Assembly: GCA_963835705.1 (NCBI GenBank)
Contig: CAWIGR010000002.1
Coordinates: 1-64,000, forward strand
DNA from: JACVRW01 sp963835705
GTDB taxonomy: Bacteria; Actinomycetota; Thermoleophilia; Solirubrobacterales; Thermoleophilaceae
Reading direction: 5' to 3'
Length of the DNA stretch: 64,000 nt
Shown here: positions 1 through 11,369 of the stretch, one piece after another
Layout of the letters: the number at the start of each line of letters is the position of its first letter
Numbering within the stretch: position 1 is the stretch's first letter
The notes under the pieces: model-generated
Told to the model about the DNA's origin: nothing
Databases searched by the model: none
What the model saw: only the letters and a program-made list of their open reading frames with translations
Made by a program: the position numbers and the translations under genes

Positions 1-3002
<3,002 letters not shown>

Positions 3003-3086
3003 AGCGGCGAACTCCTTTGGATACAGATTGAGAGGGGAGGCGGGCAAGGCGCAAAGCGCGACCCACCAGAATAGCAGACTCAATTA

Positions 3087-3102
3087 CTCCCCGTTAGGGG
3101 AG
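3087..3102 (-). terminator. Hairpin ahead of rpoB, possible terminator of the upstream genes
   Basis: Perfect six-base-pair stem (CTCCCC and GGGGAG) with a four-base GTTA loop. On the minus strand it is followed by a moderately T-rich stretch, TAATTGAGTCTGC. It sits between the end of the membrane-hydrolase gene and the rpoB start, so it could end the ggt-VOC-hydrolase transcript or lie in the rpoB leader. No strong U tract is present, so the assignment is tentative. Confidence 0.3.
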
Positions 3103-3201
3103 GCTGCGGCTGGCATGGCGCCGACCCGCGCGGCCATCACGGACCCCGTCCCGAGGCGCCGGGAATATGTGCCGGCGCGGCTCTGAAAGGGACGGCTGCG
3201 G

Positions 3202-3660
3202 CTATAGGCCGTCTACGAGGGTACGCGTCCGGCCAGCAGGAGGCAACCAGCCGCGTACAGCCGCGTAGGGCACCCGGACCGAGCGCCGAGTGGCCGGCCA
3301 GAGCAACGGGACGCCCGTGCCCACGCCGAGGTCGCGCGCGAAGTGGGCGAGCATGCCGGCCGCGGTGGCCCGGTTGAAGAGCGCGACCGGGGCCACCGCG
3401 AGCAGGCAGTGGCTCATGGGGCGGGGGTCGTCGAGCGAGGGCTTCACCGGCCTGAGCGCGACGGGAATGTGATCGAGGTCGGGGAGCAGCGAGCCGACGA
3501 GGTACGCCGGGTTGGCCTTCGGATGGATGAGCATCGCCGTAGCGACGTGGGCAGGGTGGTCGAAGAAACCGACCAGGATCCAGCGCGGCGTGCGGCGCTT
3601 GATGACGTAGTCGGCCACGCCGATCGTGGCCAGGCAGGCGAGGGCGGTGCTGCGCCTCAA
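3202..3660 (-). CDS. Small membrane protein of the YdjM/DUF457 metal-dependent hydrolase type
   Basis: A 152-residue membrane protein. The motif SLLPDLDHIP, an Asp-x-Asp-His signature after a conserved leucine pair, matches the family called LexA-binding, inner-membrane-associated putative hydrolase (YdjM, DUF457). Early residues also fit (a positively charged KRRTPRW stretch before a hydrophobic segment, then a His-containing HPAHVATAMLIHP stretch). The start TTG at 3660 overlaps the stop of the VOC gene (TTGA), which suggests translational coupling. The enzymatic role of the family is not established. The ORF stays open further upstream, but there it is only an antisense-type reading of the VOC gene. 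Confidence 0.65.
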   Translation of the reverse strand: MRRSTALACLATIGVADYVIKRRTPRWILVGFFDHPAHVATAMLIHPKANPAYLVGSLLPDLDHIPVALRPVKPSLDDPRPMSHCLLAVAPVALFNRATAAGMLAHFARDLGVGTGVPLLWPATRRSVRVPYAAVRGWLPPAGRTRTLVDGL

Positions 3661-4046
3661 CGTTCGTAGGAGATGAGCTCGAGCAGGCTGCCGTCGGGGT
3701 CGCGGAAGTAGACGCTCGTACCCTCGCCCCGGCCGCCGTACCGGGTGACCGGCCCCTCCTCCACCTCCACCCCGTGGCGCTCCAGGTGCTCCCTCGCCGA
3801 CTCGATCGGTCCATCCCAGACGAAGCAGAGGTCGGAGTTGCCCGGCATGACCGGCGTGGCCGCCACGGGGTGCGGGTCCATCCCCGGGCCGTGCACGTTC
3901 AGCTGCTGGTCGCCGAGCCGGTAGTGGCGGCTCGGCCCGTGGTCTCCCTTCTCGATCAGCTCGGCGCCGAGCACGTCGCGGTAGAACGCGTTCGAGCGCT
4001 CCCAGTCGGAGACGTGGATGACGACGTGGTCCAGCCGGATCCGCAC
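3657..4046 (-). CDS. VOC (glyoxalase/bleomycin-resistance/dioxygenase) family protein
   Basis: A 129-residue vicinal-oxygen-chelate protein. It opens with the typical first strand RLDHVVIHVSDWERSNAFYR (His as a possible metal ligand) and closes with VYFRDPDGSLLELISYER, the usual second half ending in a Glu ligand. One VOC domain of normal length is present. Substrate cannot be told: members include glyoxalases, dioxygenases and resistance proteins. GTG at 4046 is the start because upstream reading belongs to the ggt tail. The stop overlaps the start of the next gene, and the ggt stop is 11 bases upstream, so the three probably share a transcript. Confidence 0.8.
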   Translation of the reverse strand: MRIRLDHVVIHVSDWERSNAFYRDVLGAELIEKGDHGPSRHYRLGDQQLNVHGPGMDPHPVAATPVMPGNSDLCFVWDGPIESAREHLERHGVEVEEGPVTRYGGRGEGTSVYFRDPDGSLLELISYER

Positions 4047-4057
4047 GCGCGGGAACT

Positions 4058-5839
4058 CTACGGGCGCACGACGGCGGCGCTCCCGCCGCCCCGCCTGAAC
4101 GGCTCCGCGGCCGCCAGCACCCGGTTTCCGTGCAGGAACTCGAGTCCGGTGACGGCGCCGATCTCGGGCTCGGGGTGAAGGCGTGCCCGTAGCTGGGTCG
4201 GCGAGCGCCTGGCCCTCCGCCGAGCATGATGAAGGCCGGCTCGGCCGTCGCTGGTCGTCCGCGTTGCGCTGCACAGCCCGCGGGGCCGCGATCGCCTGCG
4301 GCAGCGAGCGGCCCATGTCGATCCGGTCGAACAGCACCTGCGCCACCGTGCCGATGATGGTCGAGCCGCCCGGCGAGCCGACCGCCAGGAACGGCTTGCC
4401 GTGGCGGGTCACGATCGTCGGCGACATCGAGGAGCGCGGGCGCTTGCGGCGGTCGGCGCGGTTGGGGTGCGTGGTGGAGTCGAAGTTGAAGTCGGTCAGC
4501 TCGTTGTTGAGCAGGAAGCCCCAGCCCGGGACCACGATGCCGTTGCCGCCCGTCGACTCGATCGTGAACGTGTAGGAGACGACGGTGCCCTTGCGGTCGG
4601 AGACCACGAGGTGGGTGGTCGACTGGCGCGGGTGCGAGATGGTGGCCGACGCCTGGCCGCCGCGGCCCCGGTCGTCCTGGTTGTCGTAGGGGTCGCCTGG
4701 CGGCGACGGGGCTCGTGGCCGCCCGGTTCTTGTCGATCAGTGCGCGGCGCTCGGCGGCGAAGGAGTCGGACAGGAGGCCCTCGAGCGGGACGTCGAAGAA
4801 GCGCGGGTCGGCGAGGTAGGCGTTGCGGTCGGCGAAGGCGAAGCGGTTCGACTCGAGCAGGAGGTGGAGCGCCTGGGTGCGCTCGGAGGCGCGGAGGCGG
4901 TAGCCCTCGAGGATGTTGAGCGCCTCGCCGACGGTCGAGCCGCCGCTGGAGGGCGGGCCCATGCCCCAGATGTCGAGGCCGCGGTAGCGGATGCGGGCCG
5001 GGCTCGCGCTCGGGGGCGTAGTAGTCGTCGACGTCGTCCTCGGTCATGAGGCCGGGGCGCCAGACGTGGTCGGCGTTCGGGCCGACGGGCGGGTTCTGCG
5101 ACGCCTCGGCCATGGCGTCGGCGACGGGGCCCTCGTAGAAGCCGTCGGTGCCGCGGCGGGCGATCAGCCGGTAGGTGCGCGCCATGTCGGGGTTGCTTCA
5201 GCACGGTGCCGACGTCGCGGGCGGTGCCGTCGGGATCGAGGTAGATGGCGGCCGTGGAGGGGATGTCGTCGAACCAGGGGATGTTGGGCGTCGGTCTGGT
5301 CGAACGAAGGTCTGGTCGACCACGAAGCCGTTCTCCGCGACGCGGATGCCCGGCTCGAGCACGTCGTCGAGGTCCGTGCGTGCCGTACTCGTCGAGGGCG
5401 CGGTCCCAGCCGGCGACGGTGCCGGGGACGCCGGCCGACAGGCCGCTGTAGCGGGCGTCGTTGAAGGGGAGCGGGGCGCCGTTCTCCATGAAGGAGCCGG
5501 GCCGCATGGCGCCTCGGGGAAAGCTCGCGGGAGTCGATGGTGGTCACATCGCCCTTGCGGGTGCGGATGACCATGAACCCACCGCCGCCGATACCGCAGG
5601 AGAAGGGCTCGACGACGCCGAGCACACCGGCGGCGGCCACGGCCGCGTCGACGGCGTTGCCGCCGCGGCTCAGGGTGTCGATGGCGGCCTGGGTGCCGAG
5701 GGCGTCGACGGTGGCGGCGCCCCCGTCCTTGCCTACCGCGGTGGGCTGCTTGGCCGGCTGCGGGCTTTGCGCCAGCGCGACGTGCGGGTCGAAGAGGAAA
5801 ACGGCAACGGCAGCAATGAGGAGGAAGCGAAGCGAGCAT
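4058..5839 (-). pseudogene. ggt: Gamma-glutamyltransferase, frame-broken in many places
   Basis: Pieces of a complete gamma-glutamyltranspeptidase are found in order but in alternating frames. They are an export signal ending in VALAQ, the N-terminal VDAAVAAAGVLGVVEPFSCG, GIGGGGFMVIRTRKG, the middle GLSAGVPGTVAGWDRALDEYG, the autoprocessing region STTHLVVSDRKGTVVSYT (catalytic Thr), GFLLNNELTDFNF, and PFLAVGSPGGSTIIGTVAQV. The C-terminus ends at TAG 4058. The enzyme normally cleaves glutathione and other gamma-glutamyl compounds outside the membrane. At least eight frame changes are needed, including one just after the likely ATG at 5839. All catalytic motifs survive, so either the sequence carries consensus indels or the decay is very recent. 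Confidence 0.8.
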
Positions 5840-5889
5840 CTGTCCGCGCTACCCGGAGGCGGCCCGGATCATGCCGCTCACGCCGGCGG

Positions 5890-5959
5890 GGGTCCGTCAC
5901 GAAACGGCGGATATACCGCCGCAACGTGTTGGACCCCCCTCTGACTTCGTGACGGACCC
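5890..5959. repeat. Nested inverted repeat between ggt and rplL
   Basis: Perfect 14-base arms, GGGTCCGTCACGAA at 5890-5903 and its complement at 5946-5959, enclose a second short palindrome, CGGCGG-ATATA-CCGCCG (5905-5921). It lies in the 213-base gap between the ggt start and the rplL end. It could be a terminator, a REP-like element or a protein-binding site. No other copy was noticed in the window. Confidence 0.6.
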
Positions 5960-6052
5960 ACTCGCGGAACGAGAGAGGGCCGCCTTCCGGCGATCCCCTC
6001 ATTGCTCGTCGTAAGCGCCTGGCCTCGAGCCGAACGCAGGCGGAAGACCGAC

Positions 6053-6433
6053 CTACTTCAGCTCGACAGAGCCGCCGGCCTCCTCGATCTCGTTCTTCAG
6101 CTTCTCGGCCTCGTCGCGGTCGATCCCCTCCTTGACCGGCTTGGGGTGCTCGTCCACGAGGGCCTTGGCCTCCTTGAGGCCGAGGCCGGTGGCGGCGCGC
6201 ACGACCTTGATCACCTGGATCTTCTTGTCGCCCGGGCCGGTCAGCACGACGTCGACGGTGCTCGACACCTCCTCCTCCTCGGCGCCGCCGTCACCGGCGG
6301 CCGCGGCCGGAGCCGCGGCGGCGACCGCCTGGGCGGACACGCCGAACTCCTCCTCGAGCGCCTTGATCAGCTCGGACAGCTCGAGCACGGACATCTTCTT
6401 GATCTCGTCGATCAGCTCTGCAGCAGTGGCCAT
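6053..6433 (-). CDS. rplL: Large ribosomal subunit protein bL12 (L7/L12)
   Basis: The stalk protein of the large ribosomal subunit, which recruits translation GTPases. It is 126 residues, the normal length. An N-terminal dimerisation helix region is followed by an Ala-rich hinge (AVAAAAPAAAAGDGGAEEEE) and the classic C-terminal domain with VIKVVRAATGLGLKEAKALV and a final GGSVELK. AGGAGGG lies just upstream of the ATG. It follows rplJ by 12 bases, the usual L10-L12 pair. Confidence 0.98.
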   Translation of the reverse strand: MATAAELIDEIKKMSVLELSELIKALEEEFGVSAQAVAAAAPAAAAGDGGAEEEEVSSTVDVVLTGPGDKKIQVIKVVRAATGLGLKEAKALVDEHPKPVKEGIDRDEAEKLKNEIEEAGGSVELK

Positions 6434-6445
6434 TTGTAGCCCTCC

Positions 6446-7240
6446 TTATTCCTTCTCGTCGCCCTCGGAGGGCGTTTCAGATTCGTTGGTCTCCTCGCCG
6501 GCAGCCTGGTCGCCGGCGGGCGCGGACTCCTCACCAGAGGATTCGGTCTCCTCGCCCTCGGCGGACTGAGCGGCCTCCTCCTCGGCCTGATCGGCCTGAG
6601 CCGCCTGATCGGCCTCGGCCGGATCGGGCTCGTCGGCCTCGGAAGCCTCGGCGGCCGGCTTGTCGGCAGCGGCCGGCTCCGTATCCGCAGCGGGCGCCGC
6701 CTCCGCGTCGCCTCCCACCAGGCCCTGATCCGCGATCTGCTTCAGCTGGATCGCCAGCCCGGCGATCAGCGCGTTCAGGGTGCGCACCAGGCCGGTGATC
6801 GGCGACGCGATCATTCCGACCAGCTGGCCGTACAGCACGTCCTTCGCCGGCAGCCGGGCGATCTCGCCGATCTGCTCGGCGCTCAGCGCCTCGCCGTTCA
6901 TCACGCCGCCCTTGAACTCGAGCAGCTCGGTCTCGCGCCTGAACTGGGCGAGGGCCTTCGCGGCCAGCGCCACGTCGCCGCCCTCGGCCGCCACGAAGGT
7001 GAAGGCGGTCGGGCCGTCCAGCACCTCCTTCAGCGGGTCGGCGCCCGCCTTGTCGGCGGCCAGCTCGGTCAGGGTGTTCTTGACCACCCGGAAGCGCGCG
7101 CCGGCGTCGTTCAGCTTGACTCGCAGCTCAGCCGCCTGAGGTACCGAGATCCCGCGGTAGTCGACGGCGAAGACCGCCTCCGACTCCTGGATCTGCGTCG
7201 CCACCTCTTCGATGACGGCTGCTTTCTGGTCTCTGTTCAT
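6446..7240 (-). CDS. rplJ: Large ribosomal subunit protein uL10 with a long acidic tail
   Basis: The stalk base protein that carries L12 dimers. The first 175 or so residues are a normal L10 (MNRDQKAAVIEEVATQIQ, FAVDYRGISVPQAAELRVKL, FRVVKNTLTELAADKAG, then the C-terminal L12-binding helix). After that comes an extension of about 85 residues made almost only of Ala, Glu, Asp, Ser, Pro and Gln. Usual L10 length is 165-180, so 264 is exceptional. The tail is in frame and reaches a proper stop, so a frame error is unlikely. An AAAGGA site precedes the ATG, downstream of an L10 leader. Confidence 0.96.
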   Translation of the reverse strand: MNRDQKAAVIEEVATQIQESEAVFAVDYRGISVPQAAELRVKLNDAGARFRVVKNTLTELAADKAGADPLKEVLDGPTAFTFVAAEGGDVALAAKALAQFRRETELLEFKGGVMNGEALSAEQIGEIARLPAKDVLYGQLVGMIASPITGLVRTLNALIAGLAIQLKQIADQGLVGGDAEAAPAADTEPAAADKPAAEASEADEPDPAEADQAAQADQAEEEAAQSAEGEETESSGEESAPAGDQAAGEETNESETPSEGDEKE

Positions 7241-7244
7241 CTAG

Positions 7245-7380
7245 GTCCTTTGCATGAAACGAGCCCGCACGCAGGCGGGCTCACACGAAGGGACCACGTA
7301 ACCGGTCCGGCTCGGCGAACTCCACCTGCCCCGGACTTAAGCGCGAAGTCGGCCGGGGGTCTTGGGCAGAACGCTTTGAG
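7245..7380 (-). ncRNA. Ribosomal protein L10 leader (autoregulatory mRNA structure)
   Basis: The 144-base space between rplA and rplJ holds pieces typical of L10 leaders on the minus strand: CTGCCCAAGACCCCCGGCC, a later GTCCGGGGCAGGTGGAG that can pair with it, and a strong 3-prime hairpin GAGCCCGC-CTGCGT-GCGGGCTC (7261-7282). The hairpin sits just ahead of the rplJ ribosome-binding site. In other bacteria L10-(L12)4 binds such leaders to limit its own synthesis. A covariance-model search would settle it. Confidence 0.7.
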
Positions 7381-7384
7381 GCGA

Positions 7385-8107
7385 TCAGGCTACAGCGGCC
7401 GTCTCCTCCACGATGTCGCGCGTGCGCGACGGGTCGATCTTCACGCCCGGACCCATGGAGGTCGTAAGCGTGACCGTGTGCAGATACCGCCCCTTGGCGG
7501 CCGCGGGCTTGGCCCGCACGATCTCGTCGATCAGCGCCGCGTAGTTCTCGAGCAGGACGTGCTCGTCGAAGCTGACCTTGCCGATCGGCAGGTGGACGAT
7601 CGCATGGCGGTCGGTGCGGTACTCGATCTTGCCGGCCTTCGACTCGGACACCGCCTTCGCGACGTCCATCGTCACCGTGCCCACCTTCGGGTTCGGCATC
7701 TTGCCCTGCGGGCCGAGGATGCGGCCGAGCTTGCCGACCACCGGCATCATGTCCGGCGTCGCGATCGCCACGTCGAAGTCGGTGAAGCCCTCCTCGACGC
7801 GCCCGGCGAGGTCCTCGGCGCCCACCTCGTCGGCGCCGGCCTCCTCGGCCTCGCGGGCCTTGTCGCCCTTGGCGAACACGACGACCGTCATCTCCTTGCC
7901 GAGCCCGTGCGGCAGCGCGATCGTGCCGCGCAGCTGCTGCTCCGCGTGGCGCACGTTCAGGCCGGTGCGAATGTGCACCTCGACGGTCTCGTCGAACTTG
8001 GGCGTGTCGAAGTCCTTGATGATTCGGAAGGCCTCGCCCGGCGGGTACGTGGCCTCGCGGTCGACCTTCTCGAGATTCGCGCGGTAGCGCTTGCCGTGCT
8101 TCGGCAT
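7385..8107 (-). CDS. rplA: Large ribosomal subunit protein uL1
   Basis: L1, the mobile L1-stalk protein of the large subunit, which also represses its own operon in many bacteria. At 240 residues it has the normal length. It begins MPKHGKRYRANLEKVDRE and contains GKEMTVVVFAKGDKAREAEE and the signature GPQGKMPNPKVGTVTMDVAK. The ATG overlaps the rplK stop (TGATG), which points to translational coupling. Confidence 0.98.
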   Translation of the reverse strand: MPKHGKRYRANLEKVDREATYPPGEAFRIIKDFDTPKFDETVEVHIRTGLNVRHAEQQLRGTIALPHGLGKEMTVVVFAKGDKAREAEEAGADEVGAEDLAGRVEEGFTDFDVAIATPDMMPVVGKLGRILGPQGKMPNPKVGTVTMDVAKAVSESKAGKIEYRTDRHAIVHLPIGKVSFDEHVLLENYAALIDEIVRAKPAAAKGRYLHTVTLTTSMGPGVKIDPSRTRDIVEETAAVA

Positions 8108-8532
8108 CAGGCCGTCACCTCCACGCCCATCGAGCGCGCCGTGCCCTCGATGATCTTGGCCGCCTGATCCACGTCGTGCGCGTTCAGGTCCGGCATCTTC
8201 TTCTCGGCGATCTCGCGCACCTGCGCGCGGCTGATCCTGCCGACCTTGTTGCGGTTCGGCTCGCCCGAGCCCTTCTCGATCCCGATCGCCTGCTTGATCA
8301 GCACCGCTGCGGGCGGCGTCTTCGTGATGAAGGTGAACGAGCGATCCTCGAAGACCGTGATCTCGACCGGGATGATCGTGCCCTGGTCCTGCTGTGTCTG
8401 CGCGTTGAACGACTTGCAGAACTCCATGATGTTCACGCCGTGCTGGCCCAGCGCAGGGCCGACCGGCGGGGCCGGGTTGGCCTGCCCGCCGGGCACCTGG
8501 AGCTTGATGAGTGTGAGGACCTTGCGAGCCAC
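8107..8532 (-). CDS. rplK: Large ribosomal subunit protein uL11
   Basis: L11 binds 23S rRNA at the GTPase-associated centre and is needed for the stringent response. The 141-residue length is standard. The proline-rich N-terminal signature GGQANPAPPVGPALGQHGVN and the C-terminal RNA-binding part ending AKIIEGTARSMGVEV are intact. It starts with GTG at 8532, three bases after the nusG stop. Confidence 0.98.
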   Translation of the reverse strand: MARKVLTLIKLQVPGGQANPAPPVGPALGQHGVNIMEFCKSFNAQTQQDQGTIIPVEITVFEDRSFTFITKTPPAAVLIKQAIGIEKGSGEPNRNKVGRISRAQVREIAEKKMPDLNAHDVDQAAKIIEGTARSMGVEVTA

Positions 8533-8535
8533 CGG

Positions 8536-9057
8536 TTAGACCTTCTTGACCTGGTCGAAGCCGACCTCGACGGGAGTCTCCCGCCCGAAGATCGACACGA
8601 GGACCTTGAGCTTAGCCGCGTCCTCGTTGATCTCGGAGATCTCGCCCGAGAAGTCGGACAGCGGCCCGGACACCACCTTGACCGACTCGCCGATCGCGAA
8701 CTGCGCGCGAGTGCGGGGCCGCTCGGCGGTCTCGCGGTGCATCAGGCGGTCGACCTCGCCCTGGTTGAGCGGCACCGGGTTGTTGGAGGCGCCGACGAAG
8801 CCCGTCACACCGGGGGTGTTCTTGACGAGCTGCCAGGAGTCGTCGGTCAGGTTCATGTTGACGAGGAGGTAGCCGGGCATCGTTCGCTGCTCCTTCATGA
8901 ACTTCTGCCCGTCCTTCACCTCCTGCACCTGCTCGGTGGGGATGACGATCTGGCGGATGGCGTTCTCCTGGCCGAGCGAGATGCGTCGGTGCTCAAGGTT
9001 CTGCTTGACCTTGTTCTCGTGACCGGAGTAGGTGTTGACTGCGTACCAGCGGAACAT
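8536..9057 (-). CDS. nusG: Transcription termination/antitermination factor NusG
   Basis: NusG binds the RNA polymerase clamp and couples it with Rho or the ribosome. It is 173 residues, with an N-terminal NGN domain (MFRWYAVNTYSGHENKVKQN, then PGYLLVNMNLTDDSW and VTGFVGASNNPVPL) and a C-terminal KOW domain (VKVVSGPLSDFSGEISEIN). It lies three bases after secE, in the conserved secE-nusG-rplK order. Confidence 0.98.
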   Translation of the reverse strand: MFRWYAVNTYSGHENKVKQNLEHRRISLGQENAIRQIVIPTEQVQEVKDGQKFMKEQRTMPGYLLVNMNLTDDSWQLVKNTPGVTGFVGASNNPVPLNQGEVDRLMHRETAERPRTRAQFAIGESVKVVSGPLSDFSGEISEINEDAAKLKVLVSIFGRETPVEVGFDQVKKV

Positions 9058-9060
9058 TGC

Positions 9061-9678
9061 TTACAAGATTGCCTGGATGAGTTCGGAGAAGATTGCGTCG
9101 AGCAGCCCGAGGTAGCCGCCGGCGATCAGGACGAAGCCGAGCACGACACCGGTGAGCGTTACGAGGGCCTGGCGGTTCGGCCATTGGACCCGCTGCAGCT
9201 CGGCCCAGACGGCGATGAGGAACTGTATGACACGCGGCCGGTCCTTGTGCGCCTCGGCCTCGACGCCGCTCCGGCCGCGGACCTCGTAGCCCTCCTCGCC
9301 GGCCCCGCGGGCGGCCACCGCCTCCTCGGGATCCTCGAGCTCCCAGTCCTCGATCTCCTCGATCGCCTCCTGCTCGCTGAGGGGAGGCTCGTCCTCGATG
9401 ACGGTGTCCGAGCGCCCCTCGTCCTGAGGCGGGGCGCCGGTGGCGAGCTCGGGCGAGACGGCGGGTGAGGGGTCGACGGTGGTGGGGTCGTCGAGAAGCC
9501 TGTCGCGGTCGTCCGGCTGCTCGACCGGCTCGACGCGGGGCGCGTCGACACCCGGGACAGAGCCGGCGGTGCCGCCGGACTGCTCGCGCCGCGGTGGACC
9601 GCCCCCGCCCTGCTCGGACAGGCGCTTGGCGCGGCGCTCGGCCTGACGCTGCTTTGCCCGCTGACGGTTACGTGCCAT
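9061..9678 (-). CDS. secE: Preprotein translocase subunit SecE with a long N-terminal extension
   Basis: SecE clamps the SecY channel. Only the last 60 or so residues are the usual SecE: RPRVIQFLIAVWAELQRVQW, the PNRQ turn, then one membrane helix LTGVVLGFVLIAGGYLGLL. About 140 residues precede it, first a basic stretch (MARNRQRAKQRQAERRAKR), then Pro/Glu/Asp-rich low complexity. Most bacterial SecE proteins are 60-130 residues. A later internal start is possible, but the basic N-terminus reads like a real start next to rpmG. Confidence 0.9.
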   Translation of the reverse strand: MARNRQRAKQRQAERRAKRLSEQGGGGPPRREQSGGTAGSVPGVDAPRVEPVEQPDDRDRLLDDPTTVDPSPAVSPELATGAPPQDEGRSDTVIEDEPPLSEQEAIEEIEDWELEDPEEAVAARGAGEEGYEVRGRSGVEAEAHKDRPRVIQFLIAVWAELQRVQWPNRQALVTLTGVVLGFVLIAGGYLGLLDAIFSELIQAIL

Positions 9679-9699
9679 GCCTACGCGGGAGCCCGCCGC

Positions 9700-9864
9700 T
9701 CAGCGGGTCTCCTTGTGCGGCGTATGCCGGCCACACCAGCGGCAGTACTTGCGGAACTCGATCCGCTCGGGATGGTTCCGCTTCGACTTCTCGGTTTGGT
9801 AGTTACGCCGCTTGCACTCCTCACACGCGAGGGTGACGGCGATTCGAACGTCTCCGCGAGCCAT
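9700..9864 (-). CDS. rpmG: Large ribosomal subunit protein bL33
   Basis: A 54-residue L33 of the zinc-binding type, with CxxC pairs at CEECK and CRWC. It starts MARGDVRIAVTLACEECKRR and ends HTPHKETR, close to family consensus. GAAGGAG lies only about two bases before the ATG, so spacing is tight. It heads the secE-nusG-ribosomal cluster, a common actinobacterial position. Confidence 0.95.
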   Translation of the reverse strand: MARGDVRIAVTLACEECKRRNYQTEKSKRNHPERIEFRKYCRWCGRHTPHKETR

Positions 9865-9935
9865 GGCTCCTTCGGAAGGTAGGGGCGGGCGTGCACACGA
9901 ACGACCCCGCCCGCCGACGAGGTCGACTCGCCAGT

Positions 9936-10826
9936 CTAGCGGCCCTTCGACGGCCGCCGACGCTCGTCGAGCAGGTCGAGCACGTGCGGGTCGAGGGCGG
10001 CGTCGAACTTGCGCGCGAAGTCGGCGCGGGAGGTGAGCAGGCGGTCGTAGTCGCGGCTCGTGAGCGTGTCAGGGTGGGCGGCCCCTTCCGCGAAGGACGC
10101 GAAGCGGCGGTTGTCTCGCTCGACGATCAGCGCAGGGTCGCCGACGAGCACGCTGGCGAAGAACGACTCGCTCGGCACCGCCACCCGGCGGAAGTGGCGC
10201 ATCAGGCCGCGGTCCTCGGAGGCGGCCAGCACCTTCCTCGTCGCCGCGCGCCCCAGCGTGAGCCAGTCGGCCGACGCGAAGAACTCCAGCGGCGGGGGCT
10301 CGATCCGGCGCAACCCGACGAGCGGCGGCAGGTCGCGCGAGTAGGCCAGCGGGCGCAGCGACCCTGGAAGAGGGGGAATCACGCGCGGGCGCGTGTAATG
10401 GCGATAGCGGCAGCGCAGGAAGAACTCGTCGTCCCCGGCGGCGGGGCGGCGGTGCTCGACACGGCGCACGGAGCCAAGGCGGGCGTCCGCGGGGCTGGCC
10501 TCGAGATCGGACTCGATCTCGGCGAGCGGGCGCAGCGGGTAGTCCTGCCCGGAGAGGATGAGCACCCAGTCTGGGTTGTGACGCGCGCTTGCCTCTCGCA
10601 CGCAGCCGAGGATCAGCCGCAGGTGCGCCCAGCCGCCCCACCTCGACTCGATGCGGTCCTCGACCGGCTCCCCGCCTGCCGCCTCGATGTCGGCCTGATC
10701 GAGTCTCTCCCCGCGCGGGTCGTGACGCACCAGCACCCGCGCCGCGGGCCCCTCGCCCAGGACGCGGACCAGCCGCAGCACCTGGTCCGGGTTGCGGTGC
10801 GAGATGACGATGTAAACGACCGTCAC
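9936..10826 (-). CDS. Beta-1,6-N-acetylglucosaminyltransferase-like glycosyltransferase (GT14, core-2/I-branching type)
   Basis: About 296 residues from GTG 10826. It opens VTVVYIVISHRNPDQVLRLV, continues with LVRHDPRG and has WVLILSGQDYPLRPLAEIE in the middle. That segment matches the GT14 pattern in which a sugar-nucleotide site is followed by a SGQDYP-type motif. Later FFASADWLTLGRAATRKVL and PSESFFASVLVG fit the same family. It has no signal peptide, so it is probably a cytoplasmic or membrane-associated sugar transferase for surface glycans. Acceptor is unknown. ATG-like codons further upstream would add sequence not resembling the family. Confidence 0.75.
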   Translation of the reverse strand: MTVVYIVISHRNPDQVLRLVRVLGEGPAARVLVRHDPRGERLDQADIEAAGGEPVEDRIESRWGGWAHLRLILGCVREASARHNPDWVLILSGQDYPLRPLAEIESDLEASPADARLGSVRRVEHRRPAAGDDEFFLRCRYRHYTRPRVIPPLPGSLRPLAYSRDLPPLVGLRRIEPPPLEFFASADWLTLGRAATRKVLAASEDRGLMRHFRRVAVPSESFFASVLVGDPALIVERDNRRFASFAEGAAHPDTLTSRDYDRLLTSRADFARKFDAALDPHVLDLLDERRRPSKGR

Positions 10827-10939
10827 GGACGGGGTGATACTCCAACCGGCGCTGCTCGCGCCTTGCGCGTATACGCCACGTACATATTTCGTAAAGCCAG
10901 GGGTTGGCAATCGCGCCCCGCGGTGCAACACTCGCCCCT

Positions 10940-11356
10940 GTGGACTCGGTGGCTGGCCCCGTCGAGCCGCGGGCCGATCTCGCGGACTCGCCCAACGTAC
11001 GCGTGGTGAAGACCACGTACGAGGTGCTCGCCGATGGCGGCCTCGAGGCCGCCATCGAGCACCTGATGAGCCACGCCCATGCCGACGTGGAGGTCTCGTC
11101 CTACCTGGGCGCCGGCCAGGTGCTGCGGGGACCGGACGAGGTACGCGCCTTCTACCGCGGGCAGCTGGAAGCCGGAACGTCGCTGGTACCGCGACCGTCG
11201 ACCTTCGAGGAGCGCGGGGACGTCGTGGTCGTGAACGGCTCTCTTCGCGTGGTGAGAACCTCCGGCGGCTTCGCCGAGAGCCAGCTCAGCTGGACCTACC
11301 GCTTCCGCGACGGGCGCTTGCAGGAGCTCCGCTCGGGGCCTCGCCAGCCGGCGTGA
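10940..11356 (+). CDS. SnoaL/NTF2-like domain protein
   Basis: A small alpha+beta cone protein of about 138 residues. NVRVVKTTYEVLADGGLEAA, a middle VEVSSYLGAGQVLRGPDEVR and a final LSWTYRFRDGRLQELRSG are the normal layout of SnoaL-like proteins, which may be isomerases, cyclases or of unknown use. The start is uncertain: GTG 10940 is preferred, and TTG 10904 is in frame. Neither has a clear ribosome-binding site. It is divergent from the glycosyltransferase. Confidence 0.7.
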   Translation: MDSVAGPVEPRADLADSPNVRVVKTTYEVLADGGLEAAIEHLMSHAHADVEVSSYLGAGQVLRGPDEVRAFYRGQLEAGTSLVPRPSTFEERGDVVVVNGSLRVVRTSGGFAESQLSWTYRFRDGRLQELRSGPRQPA

Positions 11357-11369
11357 GGGCTCCCCGGCT

